The translations under genes were made by a program, and so were the position numbers. A stretch of 64,000 nucleotides of DNA, from assembly GCA_905250075.1 (NCBI GenBank), contig CAJNOP010000364.1:1-64000 (forward strand), in the 5' to 3' direction. Positions 42,301 through 54,098 of the stretch are shown piece by piece. Under the pieces are notes generated by a model. That model was not told the DNA's origin, did no database searches, and was given only the letters and a program-made list of their open reading frames with translations. The number at the start of each line of letters is the position of its first letter. Within the stretch, counting starts at the first letter, position 1. The stretch comes from Rotaria sp. Silwood1 (taxonomy: Eukaryota; Rotifera; Eurotatoria; Philodinida; Philodinidae).

Positions 42301-45300
42301 TAATATTTGTCCATTAGATAAAATAACAATGACATTTACACCATTTACAATTGAAACTGTTCGTTCATTAACATTAAATGAAATATTTATGGGACGTATT
42401 AAATTAGCAACACGTTCATGTTTTTGGATCGATCCACTTGTTAAACCAGTTCGTTTAGCTGCACTTAAACGTATTGCATATGATAAACCAATACGAAAAC
42501 AATTAATCCTATCTAAACTTGTTCAATCAAATGATAATCATATGAATTTACTTGAACGTATAGCTATTGAAGCTAAACTTAATGATGTACCAATATCTAA
42601 TCAAGAAGAAATACAAGAACAAACAAAACCAATAATAAAATCTGATGAACAAGAAATAGTAAAAGAAGAAATTATTGAAGATTTTTCACCTGTATTTAAA
42701 CCATTTCTTAATCGTATTGGACAACTTATTATTAATCCTGTTGGTCGTTCAAAACAATTTTTTATAAAACATAATCAAGAATTACAAAATTTTGATTTTG
42801 TTAAAAGAATTTCATCGGAAAATAATGAAATATTAATTAAAGAATCTTCATCATTAATTGAAGAACAATCGACTAAAGAAAAAAATATTAATATTGATCG
42901 ATATATTCCACTTGGTCGTGGACATAAAATGCATACAGAATCATCATCGATAGTAGAAAATATTCTTCATCGACCACAATCAATACCAATATCAAATACG
43001 GTTGGTTTTCAACATTCAGACGAATATTCACCATTTCAAACATTAGTAAATACTCAACAATCATCAATTAATTCAAATGTAACAACACCATCCGAAATTG
43101 GACCAAGTAAAATGATACAAAGTGAAACAAAAACTGAACAAATTGAAGAAGAAGATGAAATCTTTGAGGTAATTTATAAATTAATCGAAATTAAATTATT
43201 TTACCTGAAAACATCACCCATTGATATTTTCGGCTTGAAAGAATATCCTCATCTTGCAGTATGGAGTACTGCTTAATAGCAAATTTAATAACCCAATATC
43301 TTCTCTTTAAGTATGACCTTTATTCAAGGTCATTCCATAGCTGGCGGTGCTGAGTTTTGTATAGAGTACTTTGTAAATACGTGTCGAATAATGCAGTCAG
43401 TGAGTCATCACTCTGTTTGAACTCATAAGATAGAGAAAACTCTCAGAAGAATTCATCCGATTGCTACTTTGTTCTAGAGAAACAGTCACAACAAGTTTCG
43501 CTAAAACTAACATTACTTTATTTTCTATTAAAAAAAAGCAATTTCAATATATTAATAAAAGAACATTTCTACGAGCTGATATTTTTAAACTTAAATAATG
43601 CGTGCAGCCGATGAGAAGAATTTAACGGTCTTGCCGACACTAACATATTTCACCAGAAGGTACTAGACAGAAAAGAACTTAATTGAAAGTACCAGCGAGA
43701 ATATACGATGGTTTGCAAAAAAAAACAAACTTGGAACAGTCTGTTCTAGATTGTCTTGCACCATTTCTTTTTGCGCTTATGGCAAACTTATACAAAGCAG
43801 ATTACCTACTAAAAACTTTCACATATTTGCTTAATTTTTTTCTTATGGCTGTTTAATAATAAGCTCACATGATAAAAAACAAGCAATCTAAAATCACATT
43901 ACATTTCTCCATTACATTACTGAAATACAGAAATTCGTTCTACCAGAAAAATCCATCAACTTATGAAGATACTATTGCCTGCAACTAGTTCCAAGCTGAA
44001 AAATCTCAAAATTCAAGGTGCTCTAGAATATCAAGCAGCCAATGATCGAAAATGCAGCTGAACAATAGATCAATTTATTAGACGAAATAATAAAGAGATA
44101 TTGAAAGAATCTGCTAAAACGTTACGCGTCTATGATAAATTAAGTTTCCATGTGCACTATCTCCCGGCATTTGAATTGTCTTTAATACGAAAATTAAAGA
44201 ATTTTATAATCAATTTGATCAATAGTAAAAAAAATGCAAATATTTATCAATTATTAAATCAAAAAAAAAAAAGAAAAAATAAATATCAAATTAGATATTC
44301 TAAAACTGTAAACTGATATGTATTAAATATATAAGTTTATTTTTGTAAACCGCTGTATATGACTCATACAGAAAGAAAATTGATGTACCGAACTATAAAA
44401 ATGTAAACAAAATATGTCTCTTGGCCAAGAAATGCTAACTGCCGTAACATACAATTTTATTTGATGATATTATTTTGCGTACTTATTATGCCTAACGAAC
44501 ACATGGATGAAATAGAGACAAATAAGTTTTAAAGAAACTATTTTCTTGCAATAATCGAATAAACCCTTTTGAAGTTTTTTTTTCCTCCACTTTACGAGTC
44601 CTGCCAATGCGCTCAAACGGAAGGTATTAGTGAGTAATACACAACAAAATCTTTTTATATGAGTTTTGTTTGTTTTGACATATAAGTATGTTAAATTGTT
44701 AGTCATGATATAGAATGATCTGTTTCTTCGCAGTTATGTTATTATTTTATTTGTATAAAGTTAGAAACTTATTTACTATAAAGTAACTTTTTTTTTGAAA
44801 AATGTACTATAATGTCGATTCGAAATCATCCGTTTTTTTTTTCTATCATTAAGATTTCATCTCCTGAATAAAGATCATAATAGAAACTGCTGATTTCTAT
44901 ATTTTATCGATGAAAAACTATTTAAAGTAGTTATAGAATGTTGTTTAACGTACTATTAATTCTAATAAAATATTTAGCAGAAAGATCATGTTATTTATGA
45001 ATCTATATTGAAAACGAAAAATATCTCTTGGGAAATCATTTTTCATGTTTTACACTATGGATTGGGTCAAAGTGATCGAAATTGTTACGAATGTATTTCT
45101 TTCTTCTTCCAGCTTTTCAAAACAATTTTGCATATATTATGTTTGATTGAATCTATCTTGACTTTTTTCTAATGACAATTCTAAATGATTAATATATTGG
45201 CATTTAACATATCTAAATTAGGACTGTTTTATGTATGACAAGAATCATTAATTTGACATTCTTGAGTGAATTTCGATGCTAAACTTCCAGGTTTTTCTAA

Positions 45301-46646
45301 CAACAAGATAGAGTCAAGCTAATAGAAATATTTTTTGATTTTTTTGTTGTTTTAATTATTAAAATTCAATATCAAAACGATTTTTTTGAATTGACATAGT
45401 CATAAATAATAAGAAGTGTAAAGAATAGAATTTTTCTAAAGAAATTCTTACAATAAACTACATTGAAATCTTTCAAATTCTAAATATTAAATGTTCTTAC
45501 TCGATTCTATCTTAACAAAAAAAAAAAAATTTCTCTTACATTCATAAAAATCAATTATAATTTTTTTTTTTGTTTCTTTGAAAGGATACGATCGATACAA
45601 TTCCAGCAATTAATAAACCATCAGAATTAAAACAAGAACCTAATGATGATTATGATGATGATGATCAAATGATGTTTATTTTTGGTCCTAAATTATTTTC
45701 TCAACTTCGTCAAATAAAAGATATGGAAGATGAACAACGTCGTCAAGCAGATTTTCCTGTACATCGTAATCGTAATCGTCATATGCGTAATAATAATAAT
45801 TTAAAACCAAATAATCAAGATAATATTATTAATAATAATGATGATGATGCAAATAATGAAATAAATGAACAAAAAATTCATGCACCAAATATGAGTCGTT
45901 ATGAACCATTTATTGATGAACGTGGTCCATTAACACAAGAACAAATTGATTATAAACAAACACAACGTAAAACACGTCTTTTTTGGGAACAAACATCACG
46001 AGATATTTATTTAACAATTGGTTTTTATAATGTTGATTCAACACAAACACGTGTTGAATTTGAACAAAATTTAATTTATTGTCGTACAAAAATTCGTACA
46101 TATGATCGTTATGTTCGAATTTATTTAGCATATAATATTATACCTGAAAAATGTTTATTTCAAGTACGTCGTTCAAATATATTATTAACTATACGTAAAG
46201 CTAATGAAGGTTTTATGTGGACAACATTAACAAATCGACCAATTGAACCACGACCAGATTTTTTTATTATTGATTATGGTAGTGATGATGAATCTGATAC
46301 AGAAAAACGTCGTCGAACTGTTAATCAACAATGGGAACAAATACGTGATGAGAAAAATCAATTAAAATTGAATAATAATGATGATAATAAATATCTTATT
46401 GATGATATTGATGATGATGAACATCAACAACAACAGCAACAACAACAACAACAAATTGATAAGTTAAATAATATTGATGATGATGATAATAATCAACAAG
46501 AATTAACTGATACATCATCTGATTGTCATTCAACTGATTCAGATGATTGTTATTATGAAGATCAAGTACCAGCTAATCATATACCACAAGGTTATGATGA
46601 AGCTGATTATGATCATCGTTTTTATGGACAACAAATACGATCTTAA
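36398..46646 (+). CDS. TDRD12: TDRD12-like protein: degenerate DEAD-box helicase, CCCH zinc finger, Tudor and CS domains
   Basis: TDRD12 homologues act in piRNA biogenesis in germline granules. Exons: 36398-36437, 36542-36707, 36764-37253, 38490-39901, 42148-43168, 45585-46646 (4191 nt, 1396 aa). The helicase region (about residues 15-450) has LLIATPTIVNDLIQ, but motif II is YDQFD and no GxGKT is seen where Walker A is expected (near NVWAVDHPTTRETTPMKF). A CCCH finger C-x8-C-x8-C-x3-H starts near residue 520. A Tudor-type region begins about 575 (GEIELRITHISDGNRLWANI). Exon 5 carries a second Tudor-like region starting LVVFSLDTG. The last exon holds a CS (p23-like) domain, FWEQTSRDIYLTI to about residue 1260, then an acidic, Asn- and Gln-rich tail (Q run at about 46432-46455). 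This domain order matches vertebrate TDRD12. Exon 1 (13 codons) rests on splice phase only. Confidence 0.82.
36720..36743. repeat. (ATA)n microsatellite in a TDRD12-like intron
   Basis: About eight ATA/TAA units fill most of the 56-bp intron 36708-36763. Confidence 0.9.
37625..38082. repeat. Long imperfect foldback in intron 3 of the TDRD12-like gene
   Basis: Two arms of about 200 bp (37625-37842 and 37878-38082) are imperfect reverse complements around a loop of about 35 bp. Shared blocks include CAGAATTTTAACTTGAAATT / AATTTCATGTCAAAATTCTG, AGGTCGAATGATC / GATCATTCGACCT and TTTTATTGAATTTTTCG / its relaxed complement. This accounts for much of the 1236-bp intron 37254-38489. It is probably an old foldback transposon; no duplicated target site could be fixed by eye. 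Confidence 0.75.
39902..42147 (+). other. 2.2-kb intron of the TDRD12-like gene
   Basis: Intron between HKQK-coding sequence and SSPTTVNRPMLVV. Its ends are in phase (aa|t gives Asn). It contains the foldback at 40442-40660 and sequence that looks repeat-derived (40170-40400). No separate gene is seen. Confidence 0.7.
40442..40660. repeat. Foldback element in intron 4 of the TDRD12-like gene
   Basis: Arms at about 40442-40500 and 40604-40660 pair imperfectly: TTTGAAAGAGCGTG on the left and CACGCTCTTTCAAA on the right match exactly, and GAGAGCC / GGCTCTT-type pairing continues inward. The loop is about 100 bp. It is likely a MITE or its remnant. Confidence 0.75.
43169..45584 (+). other. 2.4-kb intron of the TDRD12-like gene
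   Basis: Spliced in phase 0 between DEIFE and DTIDTIPAINKP. It holds a stretch at about 43325-43410 that resembles one at about 60105-60185. The short frames within (44101-44316, 44470-44706) are low-complexity and show no domain. Confidence 0.65.
46431..46455 (+). repeat. CAA/CAG repeat coding polyglutamine
   Basis: A run of CAA with some CAG codons in the acidic C-terminal tail of the TDRD12-like protein, between HDDD-type and DKLNN segments. Confidence 0.9.
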
Positions 46647-46779
46647 AATTTTCAGTCAGATATTAACTGTTATTGTGAGCTGTTTTTTTTCTTGTTATAG
46701 CGAAAAGATAATATATCTATTCATGTCTTTCAAGATATATTAGTTTTCTTTTTTTTTTTTTTTTGTTTATTTGTAGATA
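46647..46779 (+). promoter_or_regulatory. Short TDRD12-like / PSMD6 intergenic region with an acceptor next to the ATG
   Basis: 133 bp between a stop codon and the next ATG on the same strand. A long T tract (about 46743-46765) leads to TTTGTAG with AG at 46775-46776, and the PSMD6 ATG begins at 46780. This is what a trans-splice acceptor of a downstream operon gene looks like. A cis 5' UTR intron is the alternative. Confidence 0.5.
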
Positions 46780-48199
46780 ATGCCTATCGAAGATTTATCT
46801 GATGAAGGTCTTCCTAAAGTACCTAATCTTGATTTAGCACAAATAAAATTTTTATTAACACTTAAACCAAATGATGTAATATTAAAAGAAAAACTTTTAA
46901 ATGAAATCAAACAAAATAATATGACATCATTTTATAATGAATGTATAAAAGATGGTCAATTATCATCGGATGAAAAACTTCTTCAAACAATGCGTACAAT
47001 AAATGATGAAAAACTTAAAGAATTCGATGAAAAAATTCAAGAATCAGAAAAAAATTTTGGTGAAAGTGAAATACGTGAAAGTTATTTAGCTAAAGCCCAA
47101 TATTTATGTACAATTATTGATCGTGAACAAGCATTAACATGGTTAAGAAAAACATATGATAAAACAGTTACATTAGGAAATCGTCTTGATTTAATTTTTT
47201 ATCAATTACGTTTAGGTTTATTTTATATGGATCAAGATTTAATTGAAAGAAATTTAGATAAAGCTAAAACATTAGTTGATGAAGGTGGTGATTGGGATAG
47301 ACGTAATCGTATGAAAGTTTATCAAGGTTTACGTGCTATGTCAATACGAGATTTTAAATTAGCTGCTGAATTATTTCTTGATACAGTTGCTACATTTACA
47401 TCATATGAATTAATGGATTATCAAACATTTGTTACATATACAGTTATTTGTTCAGTTGTTGCACTTGAACGACCAAAATTACGTGAAAAAGGTATTCTTT
47501 TTTGTCTACGTTAGTTCTTTAAATTATATAAATATACGTTCAACTTTGTTTCTATTAAAAACAAAAAGAACATTAATTGAAATTTAAAAATAACTTATCT
47601 TGCTCATATATATATATATTATAATTATTTTCAAAATAAGCTTAGAAACTTAATCTTTAATACAGATTACTTATTTGTTATCAAAAAAAATAAAAAAACA
47701 TTTAAATGATATAGAAAGTTTGAATTTATTTTTTTTTGTTCTAGTTATTCGTGGTAGTGAAATTCTTGAAATTCTACATGGACTTCCATTAATTAAAGAA
47801 TATTTATTTTCACTTTATGAATGTCGTTATGCAGATTTTTTTCGTTGTTTAGCAAAAATTGAACAAGATTTACTTAGTAAAGATCGATATTTAGTACCAC
47901 ATGCAATATATTATGTACGTGAAATGCGTATTATAGCATATAATCAATTATTACAATCATATTCATCATTAACACTTAAAGGTATGGCACAAGCATTTGG
48001 TTGTTCAGAAGGATTTCTTGATAAAGAATTATCACGTTTCATTGCCAATGGAAGACTCAATTGTAAAATTGATAAAGTACGTGAAATTATCGAAACAACA
48101 AGACCAGATTCAAAGAATTTTCTTTATCAAGAAGTCATAAAAAAGGGCGATTTATTACTTAATCGTGTGCAAAAATTAAGTCGTGTAATCAACATTTAA
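46780..48199 (+). CDS. PSMD6: 26S proteasome non-ATPase regulatory subunit 6 (Rpn7)
   Basis: A PCI-domain subunit of the proteasome lid. Two exons, 46780-47491 and 47745-48199, give 388 aa, against about 389 in human. N-terminal helical repeats include [51 protein letters not shown] and [16 protein letters not shown]. The second exon has [20 protein letters not shown], the PCI core [19 protein letters not shown] and [15 protein letters not shown], ending [17 protein letters not shown], which is nearly invariant in animals. The 253-bp intron splits a Val codon. AATAAA is at about 48296. It lies directly downstream of the TDRD12-like gene. Confidence 0.97.
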
Positions 48200-48758
48200 T
48201 TCAAAGAACTGAAAAAAAAAAAAAATCATTTAGATCAACATATTGACGTCATTTTTTTTTTTTTTTTATATATGTATATGCTTATAAGAAATGTGAATAA
48301 AACAAGAGCCAAAAAGAAAACAAAAATTTAAATGAACATGACGTGAATAGATTCTATCATGTGTTATTTTATGACAGTAATAATCAAAAAAAAACAAGAA
48401 GAAACACAAGATCGGAAAAACAAGTAGTTACACTCATGCTATGATAATTCAGGAGATATATTTAGTCTATAATATTATGCATTTTCATGTTATTTGTAAT
48501 CTTATTTTTAGAATGTATGTAAAACTGTTTTTAATACGTGATGAGAACGAACAGACATATAAACAAATCGATATATAATCATGGACTTATTATCGGTTAT
48601 TTTATTCATTTCTTTGTTAGTTTTCATGTCAGTTTTTGTTTTTGCGTATAATTAATTCATATATACGTCATTGATATAGATATATATACATATATATGTA
48701 TATGTCTGTGTTATTTTGTAGTTATTATTGCCTGTTGTTTTTAGAAAAAAAAAAAAAA

Positions 48759-48768
48759 NNNNNNNNNN
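48759..48768. other. Assembly gap (10 N)
   Basis: Ten N between a poly-A run and a poly-T run, probably an unresolved join or local assembly break. The poly-A/poly-T flanks suggest a collapsed inverted junction. Confidence 0.98.
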
Positions 48769-49640
48769 TTTTTTTTTTTTTTGTTGTTTTCTCAAGTAAG
48801 AAGTTATTCGATTCTTATAATCATCAGAAATACTTGATCAAGATCATATTACGACATGAAAATTTTTGTTTTTGACAGAGATTCTTCGTCGTATCTTTTA
48901 TGTTATGATGAATGTTAATAATATCCATTTATATTCTCTTAATTTTTAGTAAGTAAAAGCGAGATACGATAATCTATTTCTAGATATTCTTATCTTACGT
49001 CCTTCTGTGACAAGTCGATTACATAAATATTTATTTGTTTTTTTCTCTTTTGTTACTTCATAAACAAATATTAAATACGATTAAAAAATGAAAATAGAAA
49101 AAGAATAAGAAAAATCCGGTAAATCTTTTGTTCTTGAGTTTTGTTGACTATCATAAATTGATTTCTCAATGATGTTGTTGTCTATGTTAAAAAAAAAAAA
49201 GAAACAGAGAGAATGAGAGAAGAGAGAAAAAAAATTGCGAACAAGAATAAGATGTCATTTACAACGTAGCGCTATTTGCCCTTTCCATCACCTTCATTAT
49301 CAAAACACAAGTGACAAGCACTACCCGTTGGTTTTTTTTTATTGTTAATCAAGTGTAGAGAACTAGATATATTGATATTCTGCTAACTCTTTTCCATCGA
49401 TATATATATATATTCAGATAGCAAAAAGAAAAGAAAGAAATGATTGAGTCTTATTATAATTAAACATGTCGGTACTTTTTTTTCTCTTATCGGTTATTGA
49501 CAAACTTTTTTTTTCTTTTTTTTTTTGTTAAAATCCTATTTATATAATGAAGAAACAATCGGTATAGACTAAGTTCTTTTCTTTCTGATCATTCTTCGGC
49601 TGTCAGTTAGAATTTCCTTGTAATAATTAATGAAGCGAAT

Positions 49641-49669
49641 GCAAGCAAGCAAGCAAGCAAACAAACAAA
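49641..49669. repeat. (GCAA)n / (ACAA)n microsatellite
   Basis: Five GCAA units run into ACAA units. Confidence 0.9.
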
Positions 49670-52600
49670 TGAAATTGTTCGAGCAAATGGGTTAAAACAA
49701 TATTTTGGTTTATAATATGACAAAGTGTTAAATGTTTGACAAAGTTTTGATAAACAACGAAAATTTGGTTCGTTGTCATAGTAATTATCTTTCAATTTTG
49801 ATTATCTAGATTATCTCTTATTGTCAATATTAATGAATAACTTTTATGTTAAGTATTCAGTTTTATATATATATAGATGAGAAAAGTCAAGATAGAGAAA
49901 AACAGCTGATAGAAATGTGAAGAAAATATTGTCAAGGTTCATCATGACGTCGATAGCTTACATGATCAACAAACGGAAGAAAGAGGAATTATGTATGACG
50001 TCAATATGTGTCGACTTTACTGTTAGTCAATGTCAACAATCATTTCACTACTATTACGTAAGTTATCTATTGATAAAAAAAATTTTTTTTTTTTCTCCAT
50101 GTTTCTGCAACTTCTCATCCATCTATCTTAGCCAAGGAAAAATTCTTATACTGATATATCTATTTATATATGTGAGACTATTATCTTTCAGAAAAAGATA
50201 AAGGAATTTAGTATGGCCGAATTAGCGAAGATATTGAATATACATAAAACAGATCATCATTATTTCCGTTTTAAGCTTTTCTATAGATATTTCTCTAATG
50301 ATGTCAGACGATTTATTCAATCTTAGTATTTCCTCTTGGTATGATCAGATTGCATTTAGCTTTTGTGTATATGCGCATTTTTTTTTTCAATCATATTTTT
50401 GCTATCCTATAGTCTTGATTAGTAAGGAGAGATTTATCATGCAAACGATGAATACTTGAGTAGTAGAAAATTGTTTTCTTATTTTCTATTTCCGTCCTTA
50501 ACTACACCAACTCATCATCAGTATGCTTCTATTTGACATTGTGGTCGAGCTAAAGAAAAATTCTCAAAAGCAATCATCAATTTGAAGTGAAAAAAAAGTT
50601 TTCCTCTCATGTATACATGTATAATGGAACTGATTCTTGAGCTACTTGCCGACGGGCAATTGAACGATCGGCAAAGTATATAGTTAAGAGTGAAAATTGA
50701 ACGAGAGTAATCAATCGATCGATAGTGCCGCTTATATTCTACTTACTGTTGTTACTCTTTTTATTTCCGGTAACGTGTCCGAGAAGATAGTTATCTAGGC
50801 CTCGAAAATGCCAAGTGCTCTTTAGGATTCTATTACAAGAAATATAAGTAAGAAAAAAACAGAATTTATTCGAGAGGTTTAATTTTTTTCTGTTATGTCG
50901 AAAATATGGAAGATAAAAAAAAAAAATAATTCCAACCATTTCATATTTAGTCGTTATAGGTCAATGTCAAGAGATTGAATTATCTTTCACTGTTGACGTT
51001 CTTCAATCCTATCACGTTTTTTTTCTTCTCATTATTCTTTGCCTTGTTCGCGTGTCATCCGCTCTGAGGACGCTTTTGAAATGCACAAAAAAAGACGCGA
51101 TAGTAAAGAATCATTGTTGTTTCTCTTTTTTTTTTGTGTGTATGCGTGTATGTGAAACCCGTGCATGCTATTGTTGTCCTCGGACTTTTTTTTTCTTCAT
51201 CGTTTAATTGCTCTGCTTTCTCCTCTTCATATACCGCAATAAGAACAGCTGTAGACATACAACCACATATGAAGTAAACGGATGATTAGAGTTCGAACTA
51301 TATATTAACAAGGTAGGAGAGAGCAAAGACACAAATTGTACTTGGAAAGAAGGTAAGCATCAGAAACAAATGCATTTCATTTTACCTCAAGATATCTGAA
51401 ATCTTTTATAAACGTGATACATTTCAACAAGAAAGTTTATATTAGAAAAAAACAATTAAATTATACAATAGAAAAACAAGAAGAGTAAACGTTACGTTCG
51501 TAAAGAAAATCTTTAAAAATACTCCTTCACTATTTGTCAAAATCAACGAAGAGAAAATAAAAGCAGAAGGAAGAAGAAAAAAAATGATTCCGCAGTTAAT
51601 GGTAAGTATGTGTATACATGACGGAAGAAATTTCATTTCATTTCATCATATGTATACATTTATTAACATTACAACTGTAATTCGCATGCATTGATAAAAA
51701 GCAGAAAAAAAAGATGCAACAAATGACATATGCACAAACACCTTGTTTGATTGACGTCACACGATTTTAAGGTAAGTTCAAGTAAGAAATAATACGATCA
51801 ATTAATCAATCAATCAATTCAAGTATCTTTACTTGGTAACAAATTGATTTGTCCTTGAAAATATCTATTAAGGTTTTCCTGTTTAATTTTACCCAGGGGC
51901 AGACTCTGTGTATAGACATTTTATTTTTACGCAGAATATTTTTCTTTTCATCTTGTTTGTATCAAAATAGTATTTTACATAAGACAGAGACAAAAAAAGA
52001 AAACGAATAACACAATTTATAACTATTAAGATAAGGTTTTTCGCATCATAGACTTTGATTTCAATGAGTAATACGAAATAAAAAAAATCATTCTTCGAAG
52101 TAGTGTTAATCATTTTTTTTATTACAATTAGTCAGTTATCATTTTTGTATATTCATTTCTAAATACAGTATAACCATTTGTTTTCGTATTGCTGTTACGA
52201 AGGCAATAGTGAACTAGACAGAAGCAAAAAAAAAGAATGGAAGAGAAAAACAATGACGTCAACTGCTGTGCTTGTCTTGAACCACACGTCGTATTGTCTT
52301 GCTTTCTTTCTTTCTTTCTTTCGTCGTCGTCGTCGTCGTTTTTTTCATCGGTCATTCGCTTATGTATTCATCGTTATTTTTTTGTCCTTCGTTTTCATGT
52401 TTATCCCCCCCCTGGATCATTCATGACTATCAGGTATTATATACTAGATTAAATGGCCTTTGCGACATTTATACTGTAGGTTCTGGTTTAATGAGGCGAA
52501 AAAAATCTAAGTTTATTTTTATTTTCTTCGCAGGCTATGTTTTTTTTTACTTATATAGATATTTGTATGATAGAAGAAAAAAACGTAATCATTTCTATGT

Positions 52601-53369
52601 AATGATCGAAAGAAAGTGCAAGGAGAAAAAAAAGAAAGAAAAACAGATGAATGTGTTCTTCTCGTCAATCAAGCATTATACTAATAAACAACAGTAATAA
52701 GACGAGCACGAGTAGGATAAGCGGTTCTTTATTTTTCAACCCCTTGTCAAGGTAAATTAACGTCTGTAGTCATTAGAGCGGCTTTGCGGATGGTTGAATA
52801 CTTTGACGTCTATTATATTTGTCTTGTATTAATATTGTTGGACTTTGTTCAAAAAAGAGACAATACTAAATGTATTGTTATATGATTCTTTTTCTTACTT
52901 TTACGATTCACGTATGTATCAGTTTTCGTTAATTATATGTGACATAAGAATAGTTGCTTATGTAAAACAAACAGATTTCATCTTATTGTTTTTCACCCAT
53001 TGTCAATAAACAGACTTCGATATAATTCAAGGATATTTATTCATATATATTTGTTAGGTTGACCGACTGTTACCTTTAGTAAAGAAAGAAAAAAAAAAGA
53101 CTCACATGTTTTTCTCAGCGAGATCGATTTATTATTACGTTATATCAACCTGATGATATGCGGTATGATTGACACGTACAAAAAATATCAAACGTAAAAA
53201 AACATTCTTGTATCTGTTTCTTTTTCGCATTTGAAAATTATTTTTTTTTTTATTGTTCTCTTCTATCAAGTGCATAGATCGATTCGAATAGATTCTCATT
53301 TGATTTTAGATTGAATAATAATAAATATCTTGAAAAAATTGATTTAAAATCTATACAATTTATATAAAT

Positions 53370-54098
53370 ATGTTTAGCAAGTGTCAAATTGTACCGGCAC
53401 TTGCTTCAGCTGTTCATGGTGCAACTGAAGAACTTCCACTTATGCCTGACTCTCCTTCACCATTAATTAATCGTAGTCGATTAGCATCATCAACATCATC
53501 AACAACATCTCCACATTTAATAAATAGTGATTCACATTCATCGAATAAAATTCGTTTAAATTCTATACCAACATATTCTCGAGCAACACCACAACTTGAT
53601 GTACGAAAAGCATTTGCTTATTTTGATAAAAATCGTGATGGAAAATTAAGTATTAAAGAATTTAAATCAGTTATGCATGATTTAGGTTATAAAGCAGTTG
53701 ATAAACGTTTTATAAAACAAATGTTTGCTGAAGCTAATCGAAATGGTAATAGACGTACATTAAGTTATGAAGAATTTGTAGATTTTCTTGAATCAAAATT
53801 AAATTTACAAACTCCAGGAATAAAAGAACCAACAACAACTAATCATTCATCATTTTCTCAAGAAACAAATTCTTTACCATTACCAAAAATGCAACTTGAT
53901 GTTGAAACATTATTTAATTGTTATGATTTAGATAAAAATGGTTATATTGAACCGAAAGAACTACGTAAAGTAATGAAACGTTTAACGGGAGAAAAATTAT
54001 CTAAACAAGATATTGAAGAAATGATTAGTGTGGCCGATCGAAACGGTGATGGACTTTTAGATAAGAACGAATTTGCACTCTTATGCAATGCTTTTTAA
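53370..54098 (+). CDS. EF-hand calcium-binding protein, calmodulin/troponin C-like, intronless
   Basis: A 242-aa single-exon protein: a Ser/Pro-rich unstructured N-terminus of about 75 residues (possible phosphorylation target; no membrane segment) followed by four EF-hand units. Loop 1 is DKNRDGKLSIKE (86-97), loop 3 DLDKNGYIEPKE (186-197) and loop 4 DRNGDGLLDKNE (223-234); all three keep acidic 1 and 12, Gly6 and a hydrophobic 8. Unit 2 (about 121-136, NRNGNRRTLSYEE) lacks acidic ligands and carries an insertion, so it probably does not bind Ca2+. A 30-residue Ser/Thr/Pro linker splits the two lobes. The absence of introns could reflect retroposition or intron loss; a non-coding first exon upstream is possible. 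It is not assignable to one named family. Confidence 0.85.
   Translation: MFSKCQIVPALASAVHGATEELPLMPDSPSPLINRSRLASSTSSTTSPHLINSDSHSSNKIRLNSIPTYSRATPQLDVRKAFAYFDKNRDGKLSIKEFKSVMHDLGYKAVDKRFIKQMFAEANRNGNRRTLSYEEFVDFLESKLNLQTPGIKEPTTTNHSSFSQETNSLPLPKMQLDVETLFNCYDLDKNGYIEPKELRKVMKRLTGEKLSKQDIEEMISVADRNGDGLLDKNEFALLCNAF

Larger units (their letters stand above)
48200..53369. other. 5-kb non-coding region with a CRE-like site cluster
   Basis: No credible gene on either strand; the listed-length frames (for example 49917-50201 +, 51055-51258 -, 52299-52697 +) are low-complexity and lack domains. It contains three perfect TGACGTCA palindromes at 49996, 51752 and 52254 in addition to one at 48244 just after PSMD6, plus near-matches at 49945 and 52804. 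There is a (GCAA)n run at 49641-49659, a CTTT run and (CGT)n at about 52301-52340. It may include the long 5' region of the EF-hand gene. Confidence 0.5.

Noticed and set aside
38475..46646. Three separate genes at 38475-39905, 42176-43276 and 45669-46646
   Set aside because: Each boundary has a donor or acceptor in compatible phase, and the combined domain order (helicase, CCCH, Tudor, CS) is that of TDRD12.
46780..48199. PSMD6 read as two separate genes
   Set aside because: The two open frames join in phase at 47491/47745 to one full-length Rpn7 protein.
51055..51258. Minus-strand frame beginning MSTAVLIAVYEEEKAEQ
   Set aside because: The beginning looks peptide-like, but it runs into low-complexity sequence and I found no matching exon or domain.
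52299..52697. 132-codon frame with Val and Phe runs
   Set aside because: Generated by CTTT and CGT microsatellites; no domain.
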